A DNA stretch of 64,000 bases from CAMTUH01 sp947084935 (GTDB taxonomy: Bacteria > Pseudomonadota > Gammaproteobacteria > Coxiellales > Coxiellaceae): positions 124,001 through 188,000 of the forward strand of contig CAMTUH010000004.1 of NCBI GenBank assembly GCA_947084935.1, read 5' to 3'. Every line of letters starts with the position of its first letter. Within the stretch, counting starts at the first letter, position 1. Under the pieces are notes generated by a model, which was not told the DNA's origin, did no database searches, and worked only from the letters and a program-made list of their open reading frames with translations. Shown piece by piece: positions 24,936-34,349 of this stretch. The position numbers and the translations under genes were made by a program.

Positions 24936-26156
24936 CTAATGTGAATTTTCTCCGCGGATAATTTTTTCCTTAACCTTATCCCAAATCGGCGACATCTGCC
25001 GCAAACGACGAATTTGTTCACTCAAGTGTGCGAGCGCGTATTCAATTTCCGCTTCCGTGGTAAAGCGACCAAAGCTAATCCGCAAGGAATTATTCGCATC
25101 CTCGCGCGATAAACCCATGGCTCGTAACACGTGTGAAGGATTGGGATTCGCGGAATTACACGCGGATCCACTCGAAACAGCAATATCGCGCAAACCGCTG
25201 ATTAACGCTTCTCCATTTACTCCTTCCACACAAATATTCATGCAACCGGGAATACACGGCGCTTCACCGCTGTTAATGCGAATTCCACCGATCTCTATTA
25301 AACCAGCTAAAAACCGCTTTCGGAAGGCTAACAGCTGTGGTGTGTCTTCGGATAATTGCTGTTTCGCAACGGCAAACGCTTCACCCATGCCCGCGATTTG
25401 ATGCGTCGGCAATGTTCCGGATCGCATACCGCTTTCGTGCCCACCCCCGTGAATTTGCGCTTCCAGTCGCACGCGCGGATTGCGCCGAACAAACAAAGCG
25501 CCAATGCCTTTAGGTCCGTAAATTTTGTGCCCCGAAAAAGACATCAAATCCACTTTCCACGCGCTTAAATCAATTGGAATTTTCCCAGCACTTTGTGCGG
25601 CATCGACGTGAAATAAAACACCGTGACGTCGAGTAATTTCACCCACAGTCGCGATGTCTTGAATCACACCGGTTTCATTATTGACGTGCATGATTGAAGC
25701 GAGAATCGTATCCGGTCGAATCGCGGCTTCTAATTTTTTGATGTCCACTACGCCATTTGATTCCGGATCAAGGTAAGTGACTTCAAACCCCTGTGTAGCC
25801 AAATAAGAACACGTATCCAACACGGCTTTGTGTTCCGTGGTCATGGTAATGAGGTGCTTGCCTTTGCGTTGATAAAATAAGGCGGCGCCTTTTATCGCCA
25901 AATTATCGGCTTCTGTTGAACCCGACGTCCAAATAATTTCTCGCGCATCGGCATTAATCAATTGGGCTACTTGCTCACGGGCTTTTTGAATGCACTCAGC
26001 CGCTTCCCAGCCGTATCGGTGCGTGCGCGAAGCTGGGTTACCAAAAACCCCTTCTTTTTGCAGACAGGCAATCATGGATTCTGCCACGCGCGGATCTACC
26101 GGAGTGGTCGCCATGTAATCTAAATAAATGGGTAATTGTAAGGAACGTTGCTTCAT
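24936..26156 (-). CDS. Cysteine desulfurase (IscS/NifS type)
   Basis: A PLP enzyme that removes sulfur from cysteine for Fe-S cluster and tRNA thiolation. It shows TSGSTEADNLA, VDAAQSAGKIPID, the PLP lysine in SFSGHKIYGPKGIGAL and the catalytic cysteine loop SSGSACNSANPNPSHVL. 406 aa; the start is placed at MKQRSLQLPIYLDYMATTP, since the longer frame lies in the OPT gene. There are no iscR/U/A neighbours; it follows the OPT transporter by 13 bases. It may supply sulfur for MnmA, encoded elsewhere in the window. Confidence 0.93.
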   Translation of the reverse strand: MKQRSLQLPIYLDYMATTPVDPRVAESMIACLQKEGVFGNPASRTHRYGWEAAECIQKAREQVAQLINADAREIIWTSGSTEADNLAIKGAALFYQRKGKHLITMTTEHKAVLDTCSYLATQGFEVTYLDPESNGVVDIKKLEAAIRPDTILASIMHVNNETGVIQDIATVGEITRRHGVLFHVDAAQSAGKIPIDLSAWKVDLMSFSGHKIYGPKGIGALFVRRNPRVRLEAQIHGGGHESGMRSGTLPTHQIAGMGEAFAVAKQQLSEDTPQLLAFRKRFLAGLIEIGGIRINSGEAPCIPGCMNICVEGVNGEALISGLRDIAVSSGSACNSANPNPSHVLRAMGLSREDANNSLRISFGRFTTEAEIEYALAHLSEQIRRLRQMSPIWDKVKEKIIRGENSH

Positions 26157-26169
26157 ATTACTAAGCTGA

Positions 26170-28161
26170 CTACGATTTGCGGCTACGCCCAACGGCATAA
26201 AACCGGTAGCACAACACTAAGAATACTAGCACACCCAGCACGTTTGCGTAAGGAAGAAAGCCGGAAGAGACAACCGACAAGGCATTGGCACTGCCCTCAA
26301 TGACGAAGGGAATCGCTAAAATCACTCCCGTCAAAGCACCTCCTGCTACCATCCCACACGCCATCAACACACCACTTCGCTGACGCTGATGAAGCTCCTG
26401 TTCTTGCTTCTCGGTACGGCGCGATCGATTCCACGGTTTACGCACCAACAAACTCAAAACGCCTCCAAACACGATGGGCATGATAATTTCCGGCGGAAGA
26501 TAGATACCCACCCCAACGGCCAAGGCCGGCAGCCGGAAATTCTTTCGACTTAAGATCGTATCGAGGATGATGACCACTACCGCCACCACACCGCCAATGA
26601 TAATCATGTTCGATTCTAAATGCTGCGTGAGCACACCACGAGCCACCGCCGCCATTAAACCCGACTGAGGAGCCGCTAACATTTGGGTGGGGTCCATACC
26701 CGGGCGTGGGTAAACACCGCCCATCCCATAAGCCTGAAATAATAAATCCAATACGGGTCCGATAATAAACGCCGATACACCGACACCGATCGCCATCATC
26801 AATTGCTGACGCCACGGCGTAGCGCCAACCATGTAACCCGCCTTCAAATCCTGAATATTATCGTTCGAAATAGCCGCAATTCCCGCTAACACCGTCGCTA
26901 CAACAATTACCGTCGAGGCAATGTATTCCGCTTGTTCCTTAATTTCTGCTCGAAAAATAAGAAAATAAATAAACGCCAACAACAAAATCGAAATAATTAA
27001 TAAGCCGGAAATGGGATTATTCGTCGAACCAATCAACCCTGCAAAATAAGCGGCAATCGTCGCTAAAATAAAGCCGATGACAATCACGTAGAGGATCGTG
27101 AGCAAAGTCACCAACCACAGTGTGCTCGCTCCCAACTCAAGGGGTTCTCTGTGCAAGTAAAAGAAAGTAAATGCAAATAACAAACAGATGAGTATCAAGG
27201 AGCCCAGTATGACCCAAACAATAGGCACGTCGCGTTCCGTGCGTAATACCGCTTCTTTTTGATTCGAATCACCCCGTCGTAACGACGAAAAAGAGAGCCG
27301 AAGTCCGCTGGCAATGGGTTTTAACAATCGGAATAAGGTCCAGACACCACCCACCAACATCGTACCAACGCCCACAAAACGCAAATGATTGGACCATAAG
27401 CTGCTTACCGCATCATAAGCGGATCCGGTATGAGGAGCGCCGTACATTAACGCGATAATGGGTATCAAAATAATCCAACCGATAACCGTTCCCGTCAGTA
27501 AACTCATGGCCACTTCAAAACCGACGATGTACCCTGAAGCTAACGTAGCGGGATTAAATCCAAACGCAATCCCAACGATGGATTTCGGTGTAAACGCCCA
27601 CAGTTGGATGTTATCGACGAGGACGCGTAAACCCGTTTGCGCAAAAGTGACTACAGCACCTAAAACTCCTCCCTGAATAATGTATTTCAGCTGTCGACCA
27701 CCTTCGACACTGGCTTTTAACACATTACCAATGGCGGTTCCTTCCGGAAAGCGCAACGTCTTTAGGTTGAGCATGACACGACGCAGGGGTATCGAAAAAA
27801 ATACGCCCAGCCACCCCCCTAAAAGGGTAATAATCACCGTATTCCAATACGGAAATCCTTGCCAAATATGGAGAAAAATCATCGCGGGTAAAACGAATGA
27901 AATCGCACCAGCCACGCCCTCACCTGCTGAAGCAGCCGTTTGCACCATATTGCTTTCGAGCACGTTCGAATTTCGGAAAAAGCGTAAAATCCCGAGTGCC
28001 AGCACCGAAGCGGGAATAGAGGCTGATATGGTAGTACCAATTTTCAGCGCCAAATAAGCATTCGATGCCGAGAGTACGATTGCTAAGATCACCGAGAGAA
28101 TAAACGATTTAACGGTGAATTCGGGTAAGGTGGTTGAGGCGGGGATTAAGGGTTCCTGCAC
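26170..28161 (-). CDS. OPT family oligopeptide transporter
   Basis: A 663-aa inner-membrane carrier with about 15-16 hydrophobic helices. The N-terminal block NAYLALKIGTTISASIPASVLALGILRFF, EGVAGAISFVLPAM, LRFPEGTAIGNVLKA and the late ALAVGVGIYLPPEIIMPIVFGGVLSLLVRK match the bacterial OPT family. It would import peptides by proton symport, in keeping with an amino-acid-fed intracellular life; substrate not determinable. Confidence 0.93.
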   Translation of the reverse strand: MQEPLIPASTTLPEFTVKSFILSVILAIVLSASNAYLALKIGTTISASIPASVLALGILRFFRNSNVLESNMVQTAASAGEGVAGAISFVLPAMIFLHIWQGFPYWNTVIITLLGGWLGVFFSIPLRRVMLNLKTLRFPEGTAIGNVLKASVEGGRQLKYIIQGGVLGAVVTFAQTGLRVLVDNIQLWAFTPKSIVGIAFGFNPATLASGYIVGFEVAMSLLTGTVIGWIILIPIIALMYGAPHTGSAYDAVSSLWSNHLRFVGVGTMLVGGVWTLFRLLKPIASGLRLSFSSLRRGDSNQKEAVLRTERDVPIVWVILGSLILICLLFAFTFFYLHREPLELGASTLWLVTLLTILYVIVIGFILATIAAYFAGLIGSTNNPISGLLIISILLLAFIYFLIFRAEIKEQAEYIASTVIVVATVLAGIAAISNDNIQDLKAGYMVGATPWRQQLMMAIGVGVSAFIIGPVLDLLFQAYGMGGVYPRPGMDPTQMLAAPQSGLMAAVARGVLTQHLESNMIIIGGVVAVVVIILDTILSRKNFRLPALAVGVGIYLPPEIIMPIVFGGVLSLLVRKPWNRSRRTEKQEQELHQRQRSGVLMACGMVAGGALTGVILAIPFVIEGSANALSVVSSGFLPYANVLGVLVFLVLCYRFYAVGRSRKS

Positions 28162-28190
28162 GCATTGTCCTTATTAAAATTTTGATTATA

Positions 28191-28904
28191 TCAACTCTTT
28201 TTTTCAATAGCACTCAGAATTCCGCGCAAAATATTCAACTCCGTTTCATCTGGATGAGCGCGATTAAACAGCCGCTTTAATCGTCGCATAAGCATTTTCG
28301 GCTGCTTGGGATTTAAAAACTTCAGAACAACAAGCGCCTCTTCCAAATGCCGGTAAAATCCGTTCATTTGCTCGTGCGTCACTTCCTGATAAAGGGACTC
28401 GTTGCTGGAAGATCGCGTCGCAGATAACTCCGTCATATAAATCTCATAGACAATTATTTGCACAGCAGCGGCGAGGTTGAGCGAACGGTAATCCTCGTGC
28501 GTAGGAATGGTAATATGACTTTGACAGTAAGCCAGCTCCTCATTCGTCAGGCCACTGCGTTCGCGTCCAAAAACAATGGCCACCTCTTGATCCCGGTATT
28601 GAACTATACGCTTTGCGCACTCCCGCGGGTGAATCGCGGGTAAACTCAGGTGACGATTGCGCGCACTGGTCGCGTACACACGCGTGCATCCGATTAGTGC
28701 CGAGGGTAAATCCGAGGTGATGGTGGCTTGTGCCAAGATATCGTCCGCACCGCTCGCACGAGCAGTTGCTTCCGCGTGTGGAAATTGCTCGGGATTCACT
28801 AAAAACAATCGAGACAATCCCATGTTTTTCATGGCTCGCGCTGCCGCGCCAATGTTACCCGGATGGCTTGTGTTAACTAAAACGATACGGACGTGTGAAA
28901 TCAT
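28191..28904 (-). CDS. trmJ: tRNA (cytidine/uridine-2'-O)-methyltransferase TrmJ
   Basis: A SPOUT methylase modifying position 32 of tRNAs. The N-terminal VRIVLVNTSHPGNIGAAARAMKNMG, the central IVFGRERSGLTNEEL and the knot region LNLAAAVQIIVYEIY are diagnostic. 237 aa. It is divergent from suhB with a 42-bp shared promoter region. Confidence 0.94.
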   Translation of the reverse strand: MISHVRIVLVNTSHPGNIGAAARAMKNMGLSRLFLVNPEQFPHAEATARASGADDILAQATITSDLPSALIGCTRVYATSARNRHLSLPAIHPRECAKRIVQYRDQEVAIVFGRERSGLTNEELAYCQSHITIPTHEDYRSLNLAAAVQIIVYEIYMTELSATRSSSNESLYQEVTHEQMNGFYRHLEEALVVLKFLNPKQPKMLMRRLKRLFNRAHPDETELNILRGILSAIEKKS

Positions 28905-28946
28905 ACTTTAGTTTAACACGAGAACTAAATTTGTTATGCTACCCCC

Positions 28947-29729
28947 ATGCACCCTATGCTCAACATCGCCATCCAAGCAACACGCAACGCGGCTAAGATC
29001 ATCACACGCAGTTTTGATCGATTGGATACGCTCGAAGTGAAAGAAAAAGAACACCACGAATTCGTCACGCACGTAGATCAATTATCCGAACAAATCATCA
29101 TCGAAACCATTCATAAATCATACCCAGATCACACCATTCTCGCGGAGGAATCCGGCTTACACAAAGGTCAAAGCGATTCCGTGTGGATCATCGATCCGTT
29201 GGATGGCACGACTAACTTCATTCACGGATTTCCTCAGTTTGCGATTTCCATCGCTTTTAAATACCGCGGCCAACTCGAAGTGGGCATCGTCTACGATCCC
29301 CTCCGCCAAGAATTATTCACGGCCACTCGAGGGGGCGGCGCGCAGCTCGATAATCGAAAAATTCGCGTAAGCAACTGCAAAGACCTCAGCCTTGCGTTAA
29401 TGGGCACGGGATTTCCGTTTAAAGAAACCCGCTACCTCGACACCTATTTGAAATTATTTAAAGAAATATTTCCAAAAACCGCCGGGGTTCGTCGCGCCGG
29501 TGCAGCCGCGTTAGATTTGGCTTACGTAGCAGCTGGTCGCCTGGATGGTTTTTGGGAATTCGGTTTAAAGCCGTGGGACATGGCGGCGGGAATTTTATTA
29601 ATAAAAGAAGCGGGCGGTTTTATCGGGGAAATTGAAGGCAAAAACGACGTCATGGAAACGGGAAACCTCCTCGCTGCTAATCCCAAAATTTACAATCCAT
29701 TTTTTGATTTGGTTAAAGCTTCGCTGTAG
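28947..29729 (+). CDS. suhB: Inositol monophosphatase family protein SuhB
   Basis: A Mg-dependent phosphatase; in enterobacteria SuhB also takes part in rRNA antitermination. Metal-site motifs are present: ILAEESG, WIIDPLDGTTNFIHGFP and PWDMAAGILLIKEAGG. 260 aa is standard. It is read away from trmJ. Downstream lies a palindromic repeat rather than a terminator with a T-run. Confidence 0.94.
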   Translation: MHPMLNIAIQATRNAAKIITRSFDRLDTLEVKEKEHHEFVTHVDQLSEQIIIETIHKSYPDHTILAEESGLHKGQSDSVWIIDPLDGTTNFIHGFPQFAISIAFKYRGQLEVGIVYDPLRQELFTATRGGGAQLDNRKIRVSNCKDLSLALMGTGFPFKETRYLDTYLKLFKEIFPKTAGVRRAGAAALDLAYVAAGRLDGFWEFGLKPWDMAAGILLIKEAGGFIGEIEGKNDVMETGNLLAANPKIYNPFFDLVKASL

Positions 29730-29755
29730 CTTCGCTGAGCATGGCAATCGCCTTT

Positions 29756-29843
29756 CCGTCATTGCGAGGCACCGTTAGGTGCCGAAGCAACCCAGGATTA
29801 AATTAATTCTAGATTGCTTCGGCCTTCGGCCTCGCAATGACGG
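29756..29843. repeat. GCGAGGC-family palindromic repeat
   Basis: Left arm CCGTCATTGCGAGGC and right arm GCCTCGCAATGACGG flank the conserved centre CCCAGGATTAAATTAATTCTAG and a GGCCTTCGGCC stem. It separates suhB from the convergent secF. Confidence 0.9.
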
Positions 29844-29880
29844 GTATAACCAATATCCGCCCGCGGAATTCCCACTCCCC

Positions 29881-30795
29881 TCACGGCATATCGTCTTCAA
29901 TCTTCTTCGGCGCCCGCATCAAATGCTGCCGATCTAAGCCGAACGCAACGGCCAGTGAACCCGCCACATAAATCGACGAATACGTGCCAATGATAATCCC
30001 GATAATCAATGCCAGAGCAAATGGGCGCAACGTGGAACCACCAAAAATAAACAACGCAACAACAACCAGTAGCGTTAATCCTGAAGTCATAATCGTCCGA
30101 GACAACGTCTGATTGATCGACAAATCCATAATTTCCATCGGAGTGCCTTTGCGCACTCTGCGAAAATTCTCGCGCACCCGATCGTACACCACGATAGTGT
30201 CATTTAAAGAATAACCGATCACGGTCAACACAGCCGCCAAGACAATTAAATTAAATTCCAAATGGAAAAAAGAAAAAATGCCTAAAATCAATAGGGGATC
30301 GTGAATCAACGCAATCGCTGCGCTGACCGCAAAACGGAATTCAAATCGAAGTGCGATGTAAATCATCGTGGCAATTAACGCAACAATCACGGCCAGAATA
30401 CCGTTCGTCATTAATTGTTTTCCGACTTGAGGACCGATGTAATCGAGCTGGCCAATGGTGCCTCCGGGCATGGCTGCGATTAATTTTTGCTTGAGTTGAT
30501 CCTGAGTCAACTCTTTATGCGGCGATACGCGCACGGAAATATCGCGCACGTCGTACACTTGCACAACGGCCTCCGTAAATCCCTGCGCCACTAAATTATT
30601 GCGAATCTGCGCGGTATCAACCGGTTTCTGGAAATTCACTTCGACTTGCGTTCCGCCCGTAAAATCCAGGCCCAAATTCAATCCGTGTACCGCCAATGAA
30701 ATCACCGAGGCGAGAAAAATAATCCCCGAAAACACAGCAGCCCACTTGCGCTGCCGCATGAATGGAATTTTTGTATTGGTTTTAAAAAATTCCAC
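29881..30795 (-). CDS. secF: Protein translocase subunit SecF
   Basis: A six-span membrane subunit that, with SecD, uses the proton gradient to finish export through SecYEG. The LGLDFTGGTQVEV motif after the first helix, the periplasmic P-domain, and the later GYSLNDTIVVYDRVREN and RTIMTSGLTLLVV blocks are typical. 304 aa. It follows secD by one base in the order tgt-yajC-secD-secF. Confidence 0.97.
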   Translation of the reverse strand: MEFFKTNTKIPFMRQRKWAAVFSGIIFLASVISLAVHGLNLGLDFTGGTQVEVNFQKPVDTAQIRNNLVAQGFTEAVVQVYDVRDISVRVSPHKELTQDQLKQKLIAAMPGGTIGQLDYIGPQVGKQLMTNGILAVIVALIATMIYIALRFEFRFAVSAAIALIHDPLLILGIFSFFHLEFNLIVLAAVLTVIGYSLNDTIVVYDRVRENFRRVRKGTPMEIMDLSINQTLSRTIMTSGLTLLVVVALFIFGGSTLRPFALALIIGIIIGTYSSIYVAGSLAVAFGLDRQHLMRAPKKIEDDMP

Positions 30796-30796
30796 G

Positions 30797-32680
30797 TTAC
30801 GGCCTCATGAAAGTTGTGGGTTCAGTCGGTCTTAATTTAATACCGATGGACAATTGTTTCACGGTGCGCCCACCGTAAATTAAATTTATCACGGCACGCG
30901 TGAAGAAGATGGCGGTTACCATCGACGACAAAATACCGATAGTCGTCGTAACCGCAAACCCTTGCACTGGGCCCGATCCCAGCGCAAACAAAACCACCAT
31001 CACAATTAACGTCGTAACGTTCGCATCGACAATTGTCGAAAAAGCGCGCTCGTATCCTGCTTTTATGCTGGCTTGCGGCGACATTCCTAAACGCAATTCT
31101 TCACGAATACGTTCGTTGATTAACACATTAGCATCGACGGCCATACCAACGGTCAGCACAATTCCCGCGATACCGGGCAACGTCAGTGTCGCACCTAAAA
31201 TCGATAACACCGCGACAATAAATACGATATTCAACATCAGCGCCATATCCGCAACTAAGCCAAACAAGCGATAATAAAACGCCATAAACACAATAACGAA
31301 TAACGAACCGATTTCCGTGGACAACACACCCATGTGAATATTTTCTTTTCCAAGACTGGGGCCAACCACGCGTTCTTGCACAAAATCTACGGGGACGGGA
31401 TAAGCGCCAGACCGCAGTAATAACGCGAGATTTTTTGCGTATTCCATCGACGACAAATTTGTGATTTGGAAATTATTGCCTAACGCCGTTTGTATGGTTG
31501 CGATGTTAATGATTCGTTCTATTTGCTGGTGTTTCGTGACTACTTTTCCGTCCTGTATTTGCCGCGTCGTCTTAGTTTCCACATAAACTACCGCCAACGG
31601 CTTCCCGACGTTTTCTGCCGTGATTCGATTAAACGAAGCAACATCACTTCCACTCACGCGAATTTGGACGGCCGGTCGACCGTTATCTCCAATAATACTT
31701 GAGGCATTAATAATCGAGGTACCTTTTAAAACTACCTGATTTTTTAACAGCACGGGCTGCCCTTCGTAGTTATACAGCGTCGACCCGAAGGGAACGACCC
31801 CGCTTCGTGCAGCAACTTCGGGATCGTTCTGCACGTCTTGCAATTGCAAACGAAGAGTGGCCACTTTTCCAATAATATCTTTCGCGCGAGCCGTATCCTG
31901 AATCCCCGGTAAATCCACGCTGATGTGATTCGCCCCTTGTTGTTGAATGACGGGCTCAGCTACACCCAACTCGTTCACGCGATTTTGTAAAATTGTCGTG
32001 ATTTGTTCGACGGCATTCTGTTGAATTTGTATTAAGGCTTGTTTGGACATTTGCGCTTGAACGTTAGGACCTTGCGCCACAAATTGATACTCTGGGAAAC
32101 GTTTCGTTAACACGGATAACGCTTGATTTCGAGTGTCGGTGTCGCGAAATTGAATTTGTACGCCTTGTGCATTCGGAGCAATACCCACGTATCGAACACG
32201 CGCCGTACGAAGCTCTTCGCCAAACGCGTGCATATCACCCTGCGTTTGTGCTTTCACCATCGCGTTAACGTCAACATCCAACAAAAAGTGAATGCCACCA
32301 CGCAAATCCAACCCCAGTCGCATCGGTTTTGCACCGATGGTTTGAAGCCATTTCGGTGTTTTCGTCGCTAAATTTAATGCGACGGAATAATTTCCACCGA
32401 GCGTCGCTTGAATGACGTCTTGACCTTTCAGCTGATCTTCCGTGTCATTAAAACGCACCAGAATCGCATTCTCTTGTCGTTGAATGGACTGATACGGAAT
32501 TTTCTGAGTCGTTAATGTGGAGGCAATCGTGGAAGGCACGTCCGTCGCAATCGGCGTACTATCTTTGCTGGAGATTTGTATGGCAGGGTCTTCACCGTAC
32601 AAATTCGGCAAAGCGTATATCACGCCCAGCAAAATCAGCACAGCGAGTAAAATATAACGCCACAGTGGGTATCGATTCAT
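30797..32680 (-). CDS. secD: Protein translocase subunit SecD
   Basis: The large partner of SecF (627 aa): an N-terminal helix, the periplasmic domains with LGLDLRGGIHFLLDVD and VNELGVAEPVIQQQGANHISVDLPG, and a C-terminal block of five spans with GMAVDANVLINERIREELR and ANVTTLIVMVVLFALGSG. It lies between yajC and secF as in most proteobacteria. Confidence 0.97.
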   Translation of the reverse strand: MNRYPLWRYILLAVLILLGVIYALPNLYGEDPAIQISSKDSTPIATDVPSTIASTLTTQKIPYQSIQRQENAILVRFNDTEDQLKGQDVIQATLGGNYSVALNLATKTPKWLQTIGAKPMRLGLDLRGGIHFLLDVDVNAMVKAQTQGDMHAFGEELRTARVRYVGIAPNAQGVQIQFRDTDTRNQALSVLTKRFPEYQFVAQGPNVQAQMSKQALIQIQQNAVEQITTILQNRVNELGVAEPVIQQQGANHISVDLPGIQDTARAKDIIGKVATLRLQLQDVQNDPEVAARSGVVPFGSTLYNYEGQPVLLKNQVVLKGTSIINASSIIGDNGRPAVQIRVSGSDVASFNRITAENVGKPLAVVYVETKTTRQIQDGKVVTKHQQIERIINIATIQTALGNNFQITNLSSMEYAKNLALLLRSGAYPVPVDFVQERVVGPSLGKENIHMGVLSTEIGSLFVIVFMAFYYRLFGLVADMALMLNIVFIVAVLSILGATLTLPGIAGIVLTVGMAVDANVLINERIREELRLGMSPQASIKAGYERAFSTIVDANVTTLIVMVVLFALGSGPVQGFAVTTTIGILSSMVTAIFFTRAVINLIYGGRTVKQLSIGIKLRPTEPTTFMRP

Positions 32681-32696
32681 GAAAGACCCAAACTAA

Positions 32697-33044
32697 TTAA
32701 ACGGAGTTGATCGTACCCTTCGGTAATATCGACGCAATAGACGATTTTTGCAAAGTGATTTCAACACCCTTTGACACTTCGACCACCACGTAATTGTCTT
32801 TCAATCGAATAACCCGTGCCATGATACCACCGGCGGTTACGACTTCATCTCCAACCCCCAAATTATCCATCATGGCGCGCTGTTGTTTTGCGCGTTTGCT
32901 CTGCGGTCTTATCAATAAGAAATAAAAAACGACGATCAACAGCAGCGGCAGCCACAGCATGCTCCAGAAGTTACCGGGGTGCGGTTGGGCCACTTGGGGG
33001 TCAGCATACGCAGCCGTGATACCCAAAAAATTCAGCAGACTCAT
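32697..33044 (-). CDS. yajC: Preprotein translocase auxiliary subunit YajC
   Basis: A 115-aa single-span inner-membrane protein. The helix (about 28-46) ends in YFLLIRPQSKRAKQQRAM, and GVGDEVVTAGGIMARVIRLKDNYVVVEV follows, as in YajC. It associates with SecDF. It lies 4 bases after tgt and 16 bases before secD. Confidence 0.96.
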   Translation of the reverse strand: MSLLNFLGITAAYADPQVAQPHPGNFWSMLWLPLLLIVVFYFLLIRPQSKRAKQQRAMMDNLGVGDEVVTAGGIMARVIRLKDNYVVVEVSKGVEITLQKSSIASILPKGTINSV

Positions 33045-33048
33045 ACAA

Positions 33049-34155
33049 TTACTCCTCAGTCGGGTTTATGCGTTGGTAGAATTCTTCGATGAAGTTGTCT
33101 AATGTACCTTGTTCAATGGCGCGACGCAAATGCCGCATTAAGCGTTGATAGTAGCTCAAATTGTGCCAGGTATTGAGCCGAGCGCTTAAAATTTCCTGCG
33201 AACGAAAGAGGTGATGCAAGTAAGCACGTGTGTAATTTTGGCAAGTATAGCAATCGCATTCGAGATCCAAAGGCCTCGTGTCGTTACGGTATCCGCTGTT
33301 TCGAATGCGGACAACACCAAAGCTCGTAAATAAGTGGCCGTTCCTTGCGTTACGCGTGGGCATCACGCAATCGAACAGATCAACCCCTCGACGAACTCCT
33401 TCGACAAGATCTTCGGGTTTCCCAACGCCCATCAAATAACGCGGTTTCTCCGCGGGCATCTGCGGCATCAAGTTATCTAACACAGTAAACATGAGTTCTT
33501 TGGGTTCTCCCACCGATAAGCCACCAATCGCGTATCCATCAAATCCAATCTGCGTTAGCCCCTTCAAAGAAGCTTCACGAAGATCGGGGTACATACCACC
33601 CTGTACGATTCCAAATAAAGCCGATTGATGTTCGCCGTGCGTGGTTTTGCTGCGCTCAGCCCAGCGTAAACTAAGCTCCATCGATTGACGCGCTTGAGAT
33701 TCCGTCGCGGGATACGGCGTGCACTCATCAAACACCATAACAATGTCTGAATTTAACACGTGCTGCATCTCGATCGATCGTTCCGGTGTTAGATGAATCA
33801 TCGCACCGTCGATGGGCGATTGAAACGTCACGCCCTCCTCCGACAAGCGCCGCAATTCACATAAACTAAAAACTTGATAACCACCCGAATCGGTGAGAAT
33901 GGGACCGGGCCAGTGCATGAATTCGTGCAGCCCGCCATGCGCCGAAATCACTTCCGGGCCCGGACGCAACATTAAATGAAAGGTGTTGCCCAAGATAATT
34001 TGGGCACCCAGGGATTGTATTTCTTCAGGCGTCATGGCTTTGACCGTTCCATAAGTGCCAACGGGCATAAAGGCGGGGGTGTCGATAAGGCCCCGCGGGA
34101 AAGTGATCTGCCCCCGCCGCGCTGGACCCTGCTGATGAGTGACCGTAAATTGCAT
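33049..34155 (-). CDS. tgt: tRNA-guanine transglycosylase (queuine biosynthesis)
   Basis: This enzyme replaces guanine at the wobble position of Asp, Asn, His and Tyr tRNAs with preQ1. Visible are the Asp-containing LTDSGGYQVFSL, the nucleophile region GVDLFDCVMPTRNARNG and the zinc site CDCYTCQNYTRAYLHHL. 368 aa is normal. It is the first gene of the tgt-yajC-secD-secF operon. Confidence 0.97.
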   Translation of the reverse strand: MQFTVTHQQGPARRGQITFPRGLIDTPAFMPVGTYGTVKAMTPEEIQSLGAQIILGNTFHLMLRPGPEVISAHGGLHEFMHWPGPILTDSGGYQVFSLCELRRLSEEGVTFQSPIDGAMIHLTPERSIEMQHVLNSDIVMVFDECTPYPATESQARQSMELSLRWAERSKTTHGEHQSALFGIVQGGMYPDLREASLKGLTQIGFDGYAIGGLSVGEPKELMFTVLDNLMPQMPAEKPRYLMGVGKPEDLVEGVRRGVDLFDCVMPTRNARNGHLFTSFGVVRIRNSGYRNDTRPLDLECDCYTCQNYTRAYLHHLFRSQEILSARLNTWHNLSYYQRLMRHLRRAIEQGTLDNFIEEFYQRINPTEE

Positions 34156-34280
34156 GGCCGGATTGTCGCTCAGGGGAACTCCGACCGCAAGGCCGCTCTA
34201 TAACGACAAAAAAAGCATTGTCATCCCCGCGAAAGCGACGATATATGCAGGGACGGGAAAAGTGAATTTCGAGAGGCACC

Positions 34281-34313
34281 TTTAATATTTCAATAATATT
34301 CACCTGATAACAT
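34281..34313 (+). promoter_or_regulatory. PmrA-type box and -10 for the 34350 gene
   Basis: TTTAATATT-TC-AATAATATT, then 7 bases, then TAACAT. The spacing is the same as in the other boxes; the second half-site has AATAAT in place of TTAA. The 18 bases just upstream (TGAATTTCGAGAGGCACC) resemble those before the box at 16762. Confidence 0.75.
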
Positions 34314-34349
34314 AAAATTGTTAAAAAGAGTCTTTCGGGAGTAATCACC

